From assembly GCA_003155465.1 (NCBI GenBank), contig PMCR01000192.1, positions 947 to 14,319 on the forward strand: 13,373 nt of DNA, given 5' to 3'. How positions within the stretch are numbered: the first letter of the stretch is position 1; every line of letters begins with the position of its first letter. Position numbers and translations under genes: made by a program. The DNA is from Myxococcales bacterium. Its GTDB lineage: Bacteria > Myxococcota > Polyangia > Fen-1088. A model generated the notes under the pieces. That model searched no databases. It was not told where the DNA came from and saw only the letters and a program-made list of their open reading frames with translations. Positions 5,802 through 13,191 of this stretch are shown here, piece by piece.

Positions 5802-6808
5802 GACAGCTTGCCGGCCTGCCTGAACCACTGGTAGGTATCGCGCAGGGTTTCCTCAAGCGGTCGCGGGTTGTGCCCCAGTTCGGCGTTGGCACAGGCGTGA
5901 CTGATGCGGCGGTGATTGCGCAGCACGCGCAGCGAATCCGAAGTGAACAGCGGCCGCCGGCCCCGCAGCCGGGCCCACGCCGCGGCGAACGGCGCCGCCG
6001 CGCGCGCCAGACCCATGGGCGCGACCAGACGCGGGATCTTCGCACCCGACACCCGGCCCCAAAGGCGGGCCAGGTCGACCAGGGACAGCCAGTGGCCGGA
6101 AAGGAGGTAGTGCCGGCCCTTACGGCCGCGACACTCTGCCACCAAGGCCGAGGCGACCACGTCGCGCACGTCAACCCAGTCGAAGCCCGCGCCGCCCACC
6201 AGCGCGGGGAAGCGGCCGTGAACCAGGTCGAGCAGCACCTCGCCCATGGCCGAGGGCGCGAAATCATTGGGACCGATCACGGAGGAGGGATTCACGATGA
6301 CCGCATCCAGCCCGCGCGCCACTGCAGCCGCCACCTGGCGTTCGGCTTCAGCCTTGGTTCGGTCGTAGACCAACGTTTGCGGCTGGTTCTGCGCCAACGG
6401 GCGCGACTCGTCGATCACGCCGTCGATCGGCTCGGCGGAAAAGGCGTGAATCGAGCTGAAATGGACCAGACGCCGCACGCCGCAATCCAGGCACGCCTCG
6501 GCCACGTTGCCCGTGCCGCCAAGGTTCACCGCCTCGACCGGACCGGGGGGATCCCAGCCCACCGAGATGCGCGCCGCCAGGTGGTACACGATCTCCGCGC
6601 CGGCCAAGGCGCGACGGCACGCCTGTACATCGGTCACGTCGCAGCGGACCACTTCCACCGGCAGGCCGTCAATACCAGCCGTGTGCTCGCGCACCAGCGC
6701 CCGCACCTGCCGCCCCTGGGCAAGCAGGCTGCGCACGAGATTGGCGCCGATATGGCCCGCGGCGCCCGTGACAGCCACGAGCCCTTTGCAATTGGTCTGC
6801 TTTTTCAC
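5798..6808 (-). CDS. NAD-dependent epimerase/dehydratase family SDR (3-beta-HSD / dihydroflavonol reductase-like)
   Basis: This 336-residue extended short-chain dehydrogenase has the Rossmann glycine motif GAAGHIG at 15-21, CDVTD (56-60) for the adenine pocket, YHLAA (75-79), the active-site serine region HFSSIHAF (116-123) and the YxxxK pair Y148/K152 (VYDRTKAEAE). NPSSVIGPND (173-182) and WVDVRDV (211-217) are typical of the 3-beta-hydroxysteroid dehydrogenase, dihydroflavonol reductase and HpnA-like branch. The start is GTG with AGAGGA ahead. The stop overlaps the 5-alpha-reductase start, so the two are one unit. A 3-beta-hydroxysteroid oxidation feeding the reductase would fit, as 3-oxo-delta-4 compounds are the usual reductase substrates. 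That is inferred from context; the sequence alone does not exclude a sugar or another alcohol as substrate. Confidence 0.8.
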   Translation of the reverse strand: MKKQTNCKGLVAVTGAAGHIGANLVRSLLAQGRQVRALVREHTAGIDGLPVEVVRCDVTDVQACRRALAGAEIVYHLAARISVGWDPPGPVEAVNLGGTGNVAEACLDCGVRRLVHFSSIHAFSAEPIDGVIDESRPLAQNQPQTLVYDRTKAEAERQVAAAVARGLDAVIVNPSSVIGPNDFAPSAMGEVLLDLVHGRFPALVGGAGFDWVDVRDVVASALVAECRGRKGRHYLLSGHWLSLVDLARLWGRVSGAKIPRLVAPMGLARAAAPFAAAWARLRGRRPLFTSDSLRVLRNHRRISHACANAELGHNPRPLEETLRDTYQWFRQAGKLS

Positions 6809-6978
6809 CAGTCCTCTGCCTGCCAGGCTACACCAGGTCCGGCGACGGTTGGCAGTGCAAAGCTACGGCCCGAGCACCGGTGAAAGCCAGGGGACGTCCG
6901 ACTGCGCGGCGGCAAGCGTCGTCCAGTCCTGGTCGGCTGGGTCTCGCTGAACGGCGTACCGGTCAACTCTTGCGCTCT

Positions 6979-6996
6979 GTGTGATATCGCTCACAC
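6979..6996. promoter_or_regulatory. CRP/FNR-family type palindromic operator
   Basis: GTGTGATATCGCTCACAC contains perfect 6-bp arms GTGTGA and TCACAC around a six-base spacer, so it includes the full TGTGA-N6-TCACA core of the E. coli CRP site. It lies in the 243-base spacer between the divergent SDR and alcohol dehydrogenase genes. Its centre is 64.5 bases before the dehydrogenase ATG and about 180 bases from the SDR start, so the dehydrogenase is the likelier target. Possible -10 elements TAGGAT (7030-7035) or TACTTG (7037-7042) would put the centre near -54.5 or -61.5. The palindrome is seen; the regulator and its effect are inferred. Confidence 0.6.
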
Positions 6997-7051
6997 CGGC
7001 TGCTTCGCCTCAGCACCATCACCCGGTGGTAGGATCTACTTGGGTCGAGCC

Positions 7052-8059
7052 ATGAAAGCCTGTGTCTTGTCTGCCCCTGCCCAGGTGACCACGCAGCCGC
7101 TGCAGCTGCGCGAGATGCCTTCGCCTGAGCTTGCCGCTGATGAGGTGCGCATCCGCGTTTCGGCCTGCGCCATCTGCCGAACCGACCTGCACGTGGTCGA
7201 GGGCGAGTTGCCGGCCAGGCGCAACCCGGTGATTCCCGGCCACCAAGTGGTGGGCCGGGTGACCGAACTGGGCGCTGGCGTGACCGAGACAGCCGTCGGA
7301 CAGCGGCTGGGCGTGGCCTGGCTGCACCGCACCTGCGGCGTCTGCCGCTTCTGTCGCACCGGGCGCGAAAACCTGTGCGAGTCGGCTGACTTTACCGGGT
7401 GGACCGCCGACGGCGGCTTCGCGACCGAGATCAAGGCGCCGGCCGAGTTCACCTATCCCCTGCCCGACGACCTTTCCGACCTGGCCGCAGCGCCGCTGCT
7501 GTGCGCCGGGATCATCGGATATCGCGCGCTCAAGCTCACCGGCATCGACGCGTGGTCTGGCGCGCGCCTCGGCCTGTATGGATTCGGCGCCGCCGGCCAC
7601 ATCGCCATCCAGGTGGCCCGCGGCCGCGGCGCCGAAGTGTACGTATGCACGCGCGACCGCGACCGGCACCAGGCGCTGGCGTGCGAACTGGGCGCAGCCT
7701 GGGTGGGTGGCGCGCTGGACACGCCGCCGGTGCGGCTGGATGCGGCCATCATTTTCGCGCCCGCAGGCGAGATCGTTCCGCCCGCCCTGGCCGCCCTTCA
7801 TCCAGGGGGCACGCTGGTTCTGGGTGGCATCCACATGTCGCCCATCCCGAGCTTCCCCTATGAGCTGATCTACCGCGAGCGCGCCGTGCGCTCGGTGGCC
7901 AACAACACCCGCGCCGACGGCCGCGAGTTTCTGGCCGAGGCCGCGCGCCTGCGCGTGCGCACCCACGTGCAAAGCTTCACGCTGGCCGAGGCCAACCAGG
8001 CCCTCATTGCCCTCAAACACGACGCCATCCGTGGCGCGGGCGTGCTGGTCATCGAGTAG
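7052..8059 (+). CDS. Zinc-dependent alcohol dehydrogenase (MDR family)
   Basis: This 335-residue medium-chain dehydrogenase likely oxidises alcohols or reduces aldehydes with NAD(P). The catalytic zinc ligands are C42 (AICRTDLH), H64 (PGHQVVGRV) and C151 ([12 protein letters not shown]). The structural zinc site is C95, C98, C101 and C109 ([15 protein letters not shown]). The cofactor motif is GFGAAG (177-182). The GHQ (rather than GHE) and the [20 protein letters not shown] and [15 protein letters not shown] patterns recall the CAD2-like subfamily of bacterial zinc ADHs. I chose the ATG at 7052 because the protein then begins MKACVL like its family; a TTG four codons upstream is open. No strong ribosome binding site is visible. 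A CRP-type palindrome lies upstream, so control by a CRP/FNR-family regulator is plausible. The gene converges with the membrane protein gene across eight bases. The substrate cannot be told. Confidence 0.92.
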   Translation: MKACVLSAPAQVTTQPLQLREMPSPELAADEVRIRVSACAICRTDLHVVEGELPARRNPVIPGHQVVGRVTELGAGVTETAVGQRLGVAWLHRTCGVCRFCRTGRENLCESADFTGWTADGGFATEIKAPAEFTYPLPDDLSDLAAAPLLCAGIIGYRALKLTGIDAWSGARLGLYGFGAAGHIAIQVARGRGAEVYVCTRDRDRHQALACELGAAWVGGALDTPPVRLDAAIIFAPAGEIVPPALAALHPGGTLVLGGIHMSPIPSFPYELIYRERAVRSVANNTRADGREFLAEAARLRVRTHVQSFTLAEANQALIALKHDAIRGAGVLVIE

Positions 8060-8067
8060 AAAAGCCT

Positions 8068-10026
8068 TCACTGGGCCGAAGCGGGCCACGGAGACGGGCG
8101 GCGCACGGCGATGACCTTTCCCGAGAACGGCGCAAGGCCGGTGATTTGCGGCCCACTGCCAAAGCGCGGATGCGAAGAAAAGGGCTCCATGCGAAGGTAG
8201 CGGGCCTCGATGAGCCTGCTCCCGTCGACGTCAAGCAAGACACGATCCGCCAGCGCATCCAGGGACGTGTCGTCGAAGCGCGGAGGGGGGCCCTGCGGGT
8301 AGAGGGCGCCGAACCCGAGCGTCAGCCGATGGGTGGCGTCCGGGCCAAGCGGCACGGGGTCGCTGCGTAGAACCAGCGCCCCCCCGTCTTGCACGAAATA
8401 GAAGCGGGCCAGGTCCCCGCCCATGTATTCAACCGCAAAGTACTCGTGCCGATCGGGCCTTCCCGGGATCGAAACCCCCTCCGCTCCGATGAGCATCTCG
8501 ACACGGCCCACCGACTGCCGGAAGACCCGGAACTCGACCTCGACCGGACCGTGCTGCAGGCCCCAAAGGGACTCGGCCCAAGCGACCGGGCGGTCTGCCG
8601 CCAGGGCCACCAGCCCGAATGCGGCGGGCTGACTGTCCCTCATCAGCCCCCGGTACCCGGCCGAGTACAAGAAAACGCACAGCACGGTCATGCGGCAAGA
8701 CATCCGCGCCAGCCAGGGTTGGAACCGGCCCCGCCGATCTGCCAGCACAAGCCCGACACCGACTAGCGCCGGTGTCATCAGCCAGGGAGAAAAATCGAGC
8801 AAGTACCGCACCACCGCCCCGCTGATGGCGAGGAGCGTGGCAAAGGCTGCCGCCATGGCGACACCCAGCACCAGCAACATATGTCCGCCCGCAGCCGGCA
8901 CTGTCGGTGCGCGTCTCCGCTTGAGCCAGGCCATGACGGCGAAAACACAAACTGGGGACAGCAGCACGACGCTGCAAACGCCTTCAACCGCATAGGCGAC
9001 TTTCCCCCCTCCAAGCTCAGTGGGCCTCCACCCCCGGCACATGATGAAAGGAAAATGGTCGGCAAGGCGGGGCGGGGAGACAAGGTAGACATACAGGCTG
9101 CGAAAAACCGCACCCCAGGAAAAGAAACTGCGGCCACGCACACGCACCCCAGCCATCTGGTACTGCTGACCAAACTCCAGGGGATTGCCAAACCGGGCGT
9201 AGTTGTACCAGAGAAGCAACGCGAGGCAGCCGGCCAGGACGCTCCCGGCCGTGGCGCAATCCGCGACAATCCTTCTCATGCGATCCTTTTCCGGCAGGCC
9301 CGCCTGTCGAAGACAGATCGCCAGTGGCAAACAGAGCCCGAGAACCACCAGGTTCGGACGCGCCCCCAGCATGAGACCGAAAGAAAGGGCAGAACCGACC
9401 AGCCACCGACGCCCCCCGTCGCGAAGATAGCGCCACAGGCAGGCCATTCCGATGCTGGCCAAGGCGTATGCGCAGAGGACGGCCACCTCATAAACCGCCA
9501 GCCTTCTGAGCACAACCGGGCACCAGGTGGCAAAACCAAGCACAAACACAAGCACGGCCTGCCCCCTGCGGGAGAGCCCTGGCACAATCAAGCTCAGCAG
9601 GGAAAGAAGAAGCCAGGCATTGGCCAGGTATCCGACCCACGCGAAAGCAAGCCCGGCTCTTGCTGAATCAAGGTCAGCGCCGAAAAGCAGTCGCCAGGGA
9701 ACAAAGGCCAAGACCGCCGGGGTCGGGCCAAAATACATGTAGAGGCGCCCCTTGTAGTAGCTGAGGTCGTGCACCCGGTTCTGCAGCCTTACCCTGGCGT
9801 TCTCGTCGGCATCATACGGATCGCGAAGCTGGGCAAGCTTGGCGCAGGCATCCTCGCGGCCAAGATCCAGACGGCCTTGCAGAAAGGCCTGGGCCAGGGA
9901 TGGATAGTAGTCCGAGGAAAGCCCCTCCCGCAGCGACGGTATGCAGGCGTAGTACCCGAGCACGAGCGCGATCGCTGACAGCAACGGAAGCCTGCCGACA
10001 ATTCGACTGCGAACCGGTTCAGCCAT
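8068..10026 (-). CDS. Polytopic GT-C-like membrane glycosyltransferase with soluble C-terminal domain
   Basis: This 652-residue membrane protein has a first helix at ~13-30, then a long extramembrane loop (31-105), and roughly ten more hydrophobic segments up to ~460. The loop has SSDYYPSLAQAFLQGRLDL (37-55), with D39 where GT-C enzymes have an acidic catalytic residue, and YYKGRLYMYFGPTPAVL (90-106). GLMLGARPNLVVLG (217-230) and VVRYLLDFSPWL (405-416) also recall large GT-C-like proteins that use polyprenyl-phosphate sugars. Residues ~490-652 are soluble and beta-rich (EVEFRVFRQSVGRVEMLIG, then FSGKVIAV near the end), possibly a concanavalin-like sandwich. The start overlaps the methyltransferase stop by eight bases. 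The GT2 gene upstream in the operon could supply its lipid-linked donor. The GT-C call rests on motif resemblance and context; it could be another kind of membrane protein. Substrate unknown. Confidence 0.6.
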   Translation of the reverse strand: MAEPVRSRIVGRLPLLSAIALVLGYYACIPSLREGLSSDYYPSLAQAFLQGRLDLGREDACAKLAQLRDPYDADENARVRLQNRVHDLSYYKGRLYMYFGPTPAVLAFVPWRLLFGADLDSARAGLAFAWVGYLANAWLLLSLLSLIVPGLSRRGQAVLVFVLGFATWCPVVLRRLAVYEVAVLCAYALASIGMACLWRYLRDGGRRWLVGSALSFGLMLGARPNLVVLGLCLPLAICLRQAGLPEKDRMRRIVADCATAGSVLAGCLALLLWYNYARFGNPLEFGQQYQMAGVRVRGRSFFSWGAVFRSLYVYLVSPPRLADHFPFIMCRGWRPTELGGGKVAYAVEGVCSVVLLSPVCVFAVMAWLKRRRAPTVPAAGGHMLLVLGVAMAAAFATLLAISGAVVRYLLDFSPWLMTPALVGVGLVLADRRGRFQPWLARMSCRMTVLCVFLYSAGYRGLMRDSQPAAFGLVALAADRPVAWAESLWGLQHGPVEVEFRVFRQSVGRVEMLIGAEGVSIPGRPDRHEYFAVEYMGGDLARFYFVQDGGALVLRSDPVPLGPDATHRLTLGFGALYPQGPPPRFDDTSLDALADRVLLDVDGSRLIEARYLRMEPFSSHPRFGSGPQITGLAPFSGKVIAVRRPSPWPASAQ

Positions 10027-10783
10027 GCGAAGCCTGGGAACTGTCCGGGCATCTCAGCAACGCCAACAACTGCCATCCGAAGCGGCTGGCGGAAAGGTTG
10101 CCTCGAAAACAAACCCCGAAAAGGAGCGACAACAGCCGCGCCAGACGCCCCTGACCGTCTGCGGGATGACTGACCAGCCTGCGTCCGCTAATAATGACCA
10201 GCACCCTGTACAGGTTGAAGAACGGGAAGCCGGCCCTGCTGATCTTCACGATCTCCAACCCCCCGCGACGGGCCACATCCGCCAGCGTGGCGACGGTGAA
10301 ATGACGACGGTGTCCGATGTGGCGATCAAACGCGGACATAGGACCCGCGGGCACCGTGAGCAACAGGGTTCCGCCCGGCTGGAGATAGGACCGGGCTCGG
10401 GCGAGAAACTGCTCCGGCTGGTCAAGATGCTCAAGCACCTCCGAGCACACGGCGAAGCGAGCCCACCCGGCGTAACAGGAAATCTGCGTGGGGGGATCAA
10501 AGAGATCGGCCTGGTGAAAACGCGCCTGCGCAAGCTTCTCCCGTGAGATCGCCACACCCTCCCAGCTCATCTCAAACCCGACGAGTTCGACGCCCGGGAA
10601 GGCCTGCCGGGCCAGGACCAAGAAGTCGCCCTGTCCGCTTCCAATGTCGAGAAGCCGATCGCCGGCCCGCACGCCGAGGGCGCGCAGGTGGGAAACCAGC
10701 AGGGCGTGCCGGTAGCGCTGCGCCGGATTCAGCCTTGCCGCCTCGGCATAGGCCCGCCAATGGCCCTCCCAATCATCAGACAT
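10019..10783 (-). CDS. Class I SAM-dependent methyltransferase
   Basis: The 254-residue protein has SAM-binding motif I LLDIGSGQGDF (44-54), an acidic loop after strand 2 (GFEMS, 69-73), CSEVLEHLDQPEQFL (113-127) after strand 4, and LQPGGTLLLTVPAG (134-147) at strand 5. These mark the UbiE/COQ5-like Methyltransf_11/23 group. GHRRHFT (157-163) is common in those acting in polysaccharide and lipid clusters. The C-terminal ~60 residues are hydrophobic in part (FFNLYRVLVIISG, ARLLSLLFGVCF), so membrane association is possible. It follows the GT2 gene after a 75-base spacer and overlaps the membrane protein gene by eight bases. It probably methylates a sugar or lipid intermediate of the same pathway; the target cannot be read from the sequence. 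The upstream ribosome binding site is weak. Confidence 0.85.
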   Translation of the reverse strand: MSDDWEGHWRAYAEAARLNPAQRYRHALLVSHLRALGVRAGDRLLDIGSGQGDFLVLARQAFPGVELVGFEMSWEGVAISREKLAQARFHQADLFDPPTQISCYAGWARFAVCSEVLEHLDQPEQFLARARSYLQPGGTLLLTVPAGPMSAFDRHIGHRRHFTVATLADVARRGGLEIVKISRAGFPFFNLYRVLVIISGRRLVSHPADGQGRLARLLSLLFGVCFRGNLSASRFGWQLLALLRCPDSSQASHG

Positions 10784-10823
10784 GATAGCCGCACCCCAGA
10801 CCCAGCCGGTTCGCCCAGGTCAA

Positions 10824-10835
10824 GGGACTTGTCCC
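10824..10835. repeat. Small hairpin between the GT2 and methyltransferase genes
   Basis: GGGAC and GTCCC flank two bases in the only sizeable gap inside the glycan cluster (10784-10858). No U-tract follows on the minus strand, so it is not a standard terminator. It could slow transcription, protect an RNA end, or be chance. Nothing else is seen in this gap. Confidence 0.25.
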
Positions 10836-10858
10836 GTGGGACGCATCCGTCCGCCCAC

Positions 10859-12067
10859 TCATGCGCCCTCCCCCGCGCCTGTGCGCGGGAACCGCCTCCG
10901 GCAGATCTCCAGGGTCAGGGCGAAGCCAAAGCACTGGAAGGCGAGCATAAGAAGAAAAAGTGCAAACAGCGATGGGTATGAAACCTCGCGCAGAAGCAGA
11001 CCGCTCCCCACATATTGCATCGCGAACCGCCCCAGCTGCCCGAGCCCGATGGCACCCAGAACAAGGGACGTGGCAATCCCCCGGTTGTAGGTGATTGCCC
11101 TCAGAATACGGGACGGCCGCTCGCTCTCAAGGCCCTCGACGAACCGCGCAAAAACCCCGACCTGGATGAGACCGAATCCTGTGAGACAGCAGGCCATTCC
11201 AAACAACAGCCAGTGCAACTGAAAGCCGATGCCCCACATGACACGCGGTCCCCCGCGCAGCGCCAGACAGACTGGGAGGCCCAGCGCGAAGAGCGCCAGT
11301 CCCGGCGGCAAGAGAAACTTGTCGGCCGCATACACAAGCATGACCTTCAGATTGATCCAGCCCGCCATCCAGGGCGAACGCCAACCCAGGCGTTTGTGAT
11401 GGCTGACCCTGCCCTCCCGGTCTTTGTAGAAATGGATCGGTACCTCGCTCGTGCGGAGCCCCAGCCGAACCGCCTTGAGCACCATCTCCGAAGCGTACTC
11501 CCACGATTGGGACTGAATATCCATCCGCACAAGGGCCTCGCGGGTGACCGCGCGCATGCCACAGTGGATGTCGGAAAACCGGCCGCCATAGATCCGGTTG
11601 AGAATCCACGTTGTCAGGGGAGTGCCGAAGTACCGGTGCAGCGGGGGCATCGAGCCATCATGAATGGTTCCCTTGAACCGCGAACCCATAATGAATTTCG
11701 CGCCCCTTCTCCAGGCCTCCACGAACGGTGCGATTTCCCTAAAATCGTAGGTCAGATCCGCATCCCCCATCAAGACCAAGCGGCCTCGCACATAGGGGGT
11801 GGCGTCAGTGTACGCCCTGCCCAGCCCCCGCTTGGGCACCCGCAGGACTTCAGCCCCGTGCGCCAGGGCGATTGCGGGCGTGTCATCCGTCGAACTGTCA
11901 ACCAGCAGCACCTGCCCGGTCACCCCTGCCCTGGCCAAGCCCTGCAGACACCGGTCGACAAACTCGCCAACCGTCACCCGCTCGTTGAGAGTGGGAATAA
12001 CAATGGACACCTCGACCTCACCGGCCGCCCCGACTGAGGCGGGAAGCAAGTGCACGATCTCGTTCAT
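10859..12067 (-). CDS. GT2 family glycosyltransferase (polyprenyl-phosphate sugar synthase-like) with C-terminal membrane helices
   Basis: The 402-residue protein has a cytoplasmic GT-A domain at ~18-235: VSIVIPTLNE (20-29), LLVDSSTDDT (54-63), GRAYTDATPYVRG (83-95) and the metal-binding DAD at 102-104 in LMGDADLTYDF. MGSRFKG (127-133) and SDIHCGMRAVTREAL (165-179) follow as in dolichol-phosphate mannose/glucose synthase-like enzymes. About four hydrophobic segments follow (~250-272, 275-310, ~333-357 and ~365-390). Such enzymes load a sugar from NDP-sugar onto undecaprenyl phosphate. The frame is open 29 codons upstream, but the ATG at 12067 overlaps the epimerase stop (ATGA) and leads directly into the domain. 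With the upstream epimerase and the downstream GT-C-like protein it forms a plausible donor-making module. The exact sugar is unknown. Confidence 0.88.
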   Translation of the reverse strand: MNEIVHLLPASVGAAGEVEVSIVIPTLNERVTVGEFVDRCLQGLARAGVTGQVLLVDSSTDDTPAIALAHGAEVLRVPKRGLGRAYTDATPYVRGRLVLMGDADLTYDFREIAPFVEAWRRGAKFIMGSRFKGTIHDGSMPPLHRYFGTPLTTWILNRIYGGRFSDIHCGMRAVTREALVRMDIQSQSWEYASEMVLKAVRLGLRTSEVPIHFYKDREGRVSHHKRLGWRSPWMAGWINLKVMLVYAADKFLLPPGLALFALGLPVCLALRGGPRVMWGIGFQLHWLLFGMACCLTGFGLIQVGVFARFVEGLESERPSRILRAITYNRGIATSLVLGAIGLGQLGRFAMQYVGSGLLLREVSYPSLFALFLLMLAFQCFGFALTLEICRRRFPRTGAGEGA

Positions 12068-13026
12068 GGCGCCAGCATCATCTCCCGATGCATGGCTGCA
12101 AGGGCCATCCTGACCGCCTCGCGGCTTCCCCAGCGGGCCTTCCAGCCAAGGCATGAAATGCGGTCCAGGTTGAAACGGATGACCGGAACATCGCCATTCC
12201 AGCCCCGGTCGCCGCCGGTGTATTCCACTCTTACCGCCGATGGCTGAAGGCCGCTCACCAACACGGCCATCTCGGCTATCTCGCGCACGGTGATGTAGTC
12301 GCCGGTGGCGACGTTGTGAACGCAGTACTTCGCATCGGTGCGGGCGTCGACGAAATGAATGGCGTCAAGTACATCGTCGATGTGGATGTAGGATTTTGAC
12401 TGCCGGCCGTCACCAAGCACGACCAGGCGGGACGGATCCTGCCGAAGCCGCCGCAGAAAGTCGTGCCCCACCCCGTGGGTCTGACTCGGCCCCACCACAT
12501 TCGCGAACCTGAAAACCCGGCCGCGCAGCCCAAACATATGGCAGTAGGCGCAGATCATGGCCTCGGAGGCCAGCTTGCTGGCCCCGTAGGGTGAGATGGG
12601 ATGGAGCGGTCCGTGGTCCTCCCGAAACTCCATCTCCGGGTCCTCGCCGTAGACGCCGCTGCCGCTGGTGAAGAAGATCTTTGCGACCCGGTTCAGGCGC
12701 ATCGCCTCAAGCACCATCTGCGTGAGGGCGGTGCCCGCATGAAAGTCGATGTCGGGCTCGCGGGCCGCCCTGGCGATGTCGGGATTGGCCGCCAGGTGAT
12801 AGACGACATCGGCTCCCTCCATGCTCCGAGAAAGCAGCCCCACATCCCTGATGTCCCCCTCGACCAGGGCGAACTTTGGGGATGCCAGGCTGCCCGACAG
12901 GAGCCTTCGGTCGCCCGATGAGAAATTGTCGTAAACGACGACCCTCTCGACAGCGGGGTCCGCGAGAAGCCGGGCAGACAGGTGGCCGCCAATGAACCCA
13001 GCGCCGCCGCATAGAAACGCATTCAT
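12064..13026 (-). CDS. NAD-dependent NDP-sugar epimerase/dehydratase (extended SDR)
   Basis: The 320-residue protein begins at once with the Rossmann motif CGGAGFIGGH (6-15). It has VVYDNFSSG (30-38), EGDIRD (56-61), YHLAANPD (76-83), TSGSGVYGE (120-128), the catalytic YxxxK Y147/K151 in SPYGASKLASE, RFANVVGPSQTHGVGHDF (173-190) and SYIHIDDV (212-219). These are the marks of GalE/RfbB-type enzymes acting on UDP-, dTDP- or GDP-sugars; whether it epimerises or dehydrates cannot be decided. The frame is open another 58 codons, but that stretch has no family similarity and crosses the spacer. I therefore start at the ATG at 13026, though no ribosome binding site precedes it. It is first in the four-gene glycan cluster; its stop overlaps the GT2 start by four bases. 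It is divergent from the kinase gene across 165 bases. Confidence 0.88.
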   Translation of the reverse strand: MNAFLCGGAGFIGGHLSARLLADPAVERVVVYDNFSSGDRRLLSGSLASPKFALVEGDIRDVGLLSRSMEGADVVYHLAANPDIARAAREPDIDFHAGTALTQMVLEAMRLNRVAKIFFTSGSGVYGEDPEMEFREDHGPLHPISPYGASKLASEAMICAYCHMFGLRGRVFRFANVVGPSQTHGVGHDFLRRLRQDPSRLVVLGDGRQSKSYIHIDDVLDAIHFVDARTDAKYCVHNVATGDYITVREIAEMAVLVSGLQPSAVRVEYTGGDRGWNGDVPVIRFNLDRISCLGWKARWGSREAVRMALAAMHREMMLAP

Positions 13027-13046
13027 GTTTGGGATGGGGTTGTTGA

Positions 13047-13069
13047 AGCCCGCTACGTCGGGTTTTCTT
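13047..13069 (+). terminator. Terminator-like hairpin in the divergent spacer, plus-strand orientation
   Basis: AGCCCG (13047-13052) and CGGGTT (13059-13064) can pair, with one G-U, around a six-base loop, and TTTTCTT follows on the plus strand. No plus-strand gene ends here; the upstream DNA is the antisense of the epimerase gene. It might stop antisense transcription before the kinase gene, or be chance. On the minus strand it would be a leader hairpin of the epimerase mRNA. Confidence 0.3.
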
Positions 13070-13096
13070 AACACAGGGTTGGTCCACCCTGACTCG

Positions 13097-13118
13097 CTGT
13101 CAAGCGACAATTCGACAG
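13097..13118 (-). promoter_or_regulatory. Possible -35 element and inverted repeat upstream of the glycan cluster
   Basis: Read on the minus strand, a consensus TTGACA (13103-13098) lies 72 bases before the epimerase ATG and inside an inverted repeat CTGTC-N12-GACAG. A second inverted repeat, CAGGGT-N6-ACCCTG (13074-13091), lies just downstream. No good -10 hexamer is found at 16-18 bases; TGTTAA is 24 bases away. Promoter or operator function is therefore only a suggestion. Confidence 0.3.
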
Positions 13119-13191
13119 CACGGCATGCCGGGAGGAGCAGAACTGCTGTACCCTCGGTCTCGCGGAACGGGTACATTCTGGGCCTATCCCC

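Noticed and set aside
4939..6267. Minus-strand open frame of about 440 codons spanning the SDR/5-alpha-reductase junction
   Set aside because: It is out of frame with both recognised proteins, is rich in Arg, Pro and Ala, and matches no family.
5870..6883. Plus-strand open frame opposite the SDR gene
   Set aside because: It mirrors the coding strand of a clear extended SDR and has the His/Gln/Arg-rich composition of an antisense frame.
7241..7246. Gln instead of Glu after the zinc-binding His of the alcohol dehydrogenase (GHQ)
   Set aside because: It first looked like a damaged motif, but GHQ is, from memory, usual in this CAD2-like subfamily, and all zinc ligands are present.
7019..8089. 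Minus-strand open frame of about 350 codons opposite the alcohol dehydrogenase
   Set aside because: The plus strand has all zinc ligands and the Rossmann motif. The antisense frame has no recognisable motif and would overlap the neighbouring gene end.
11015..12037. Plus-strand open frame opposite the GT2 gene
   Set aside because: The composition is Pro/Gln/Arg-rich without motifs, and the GT2 signature on the minus strand is unambiguous.
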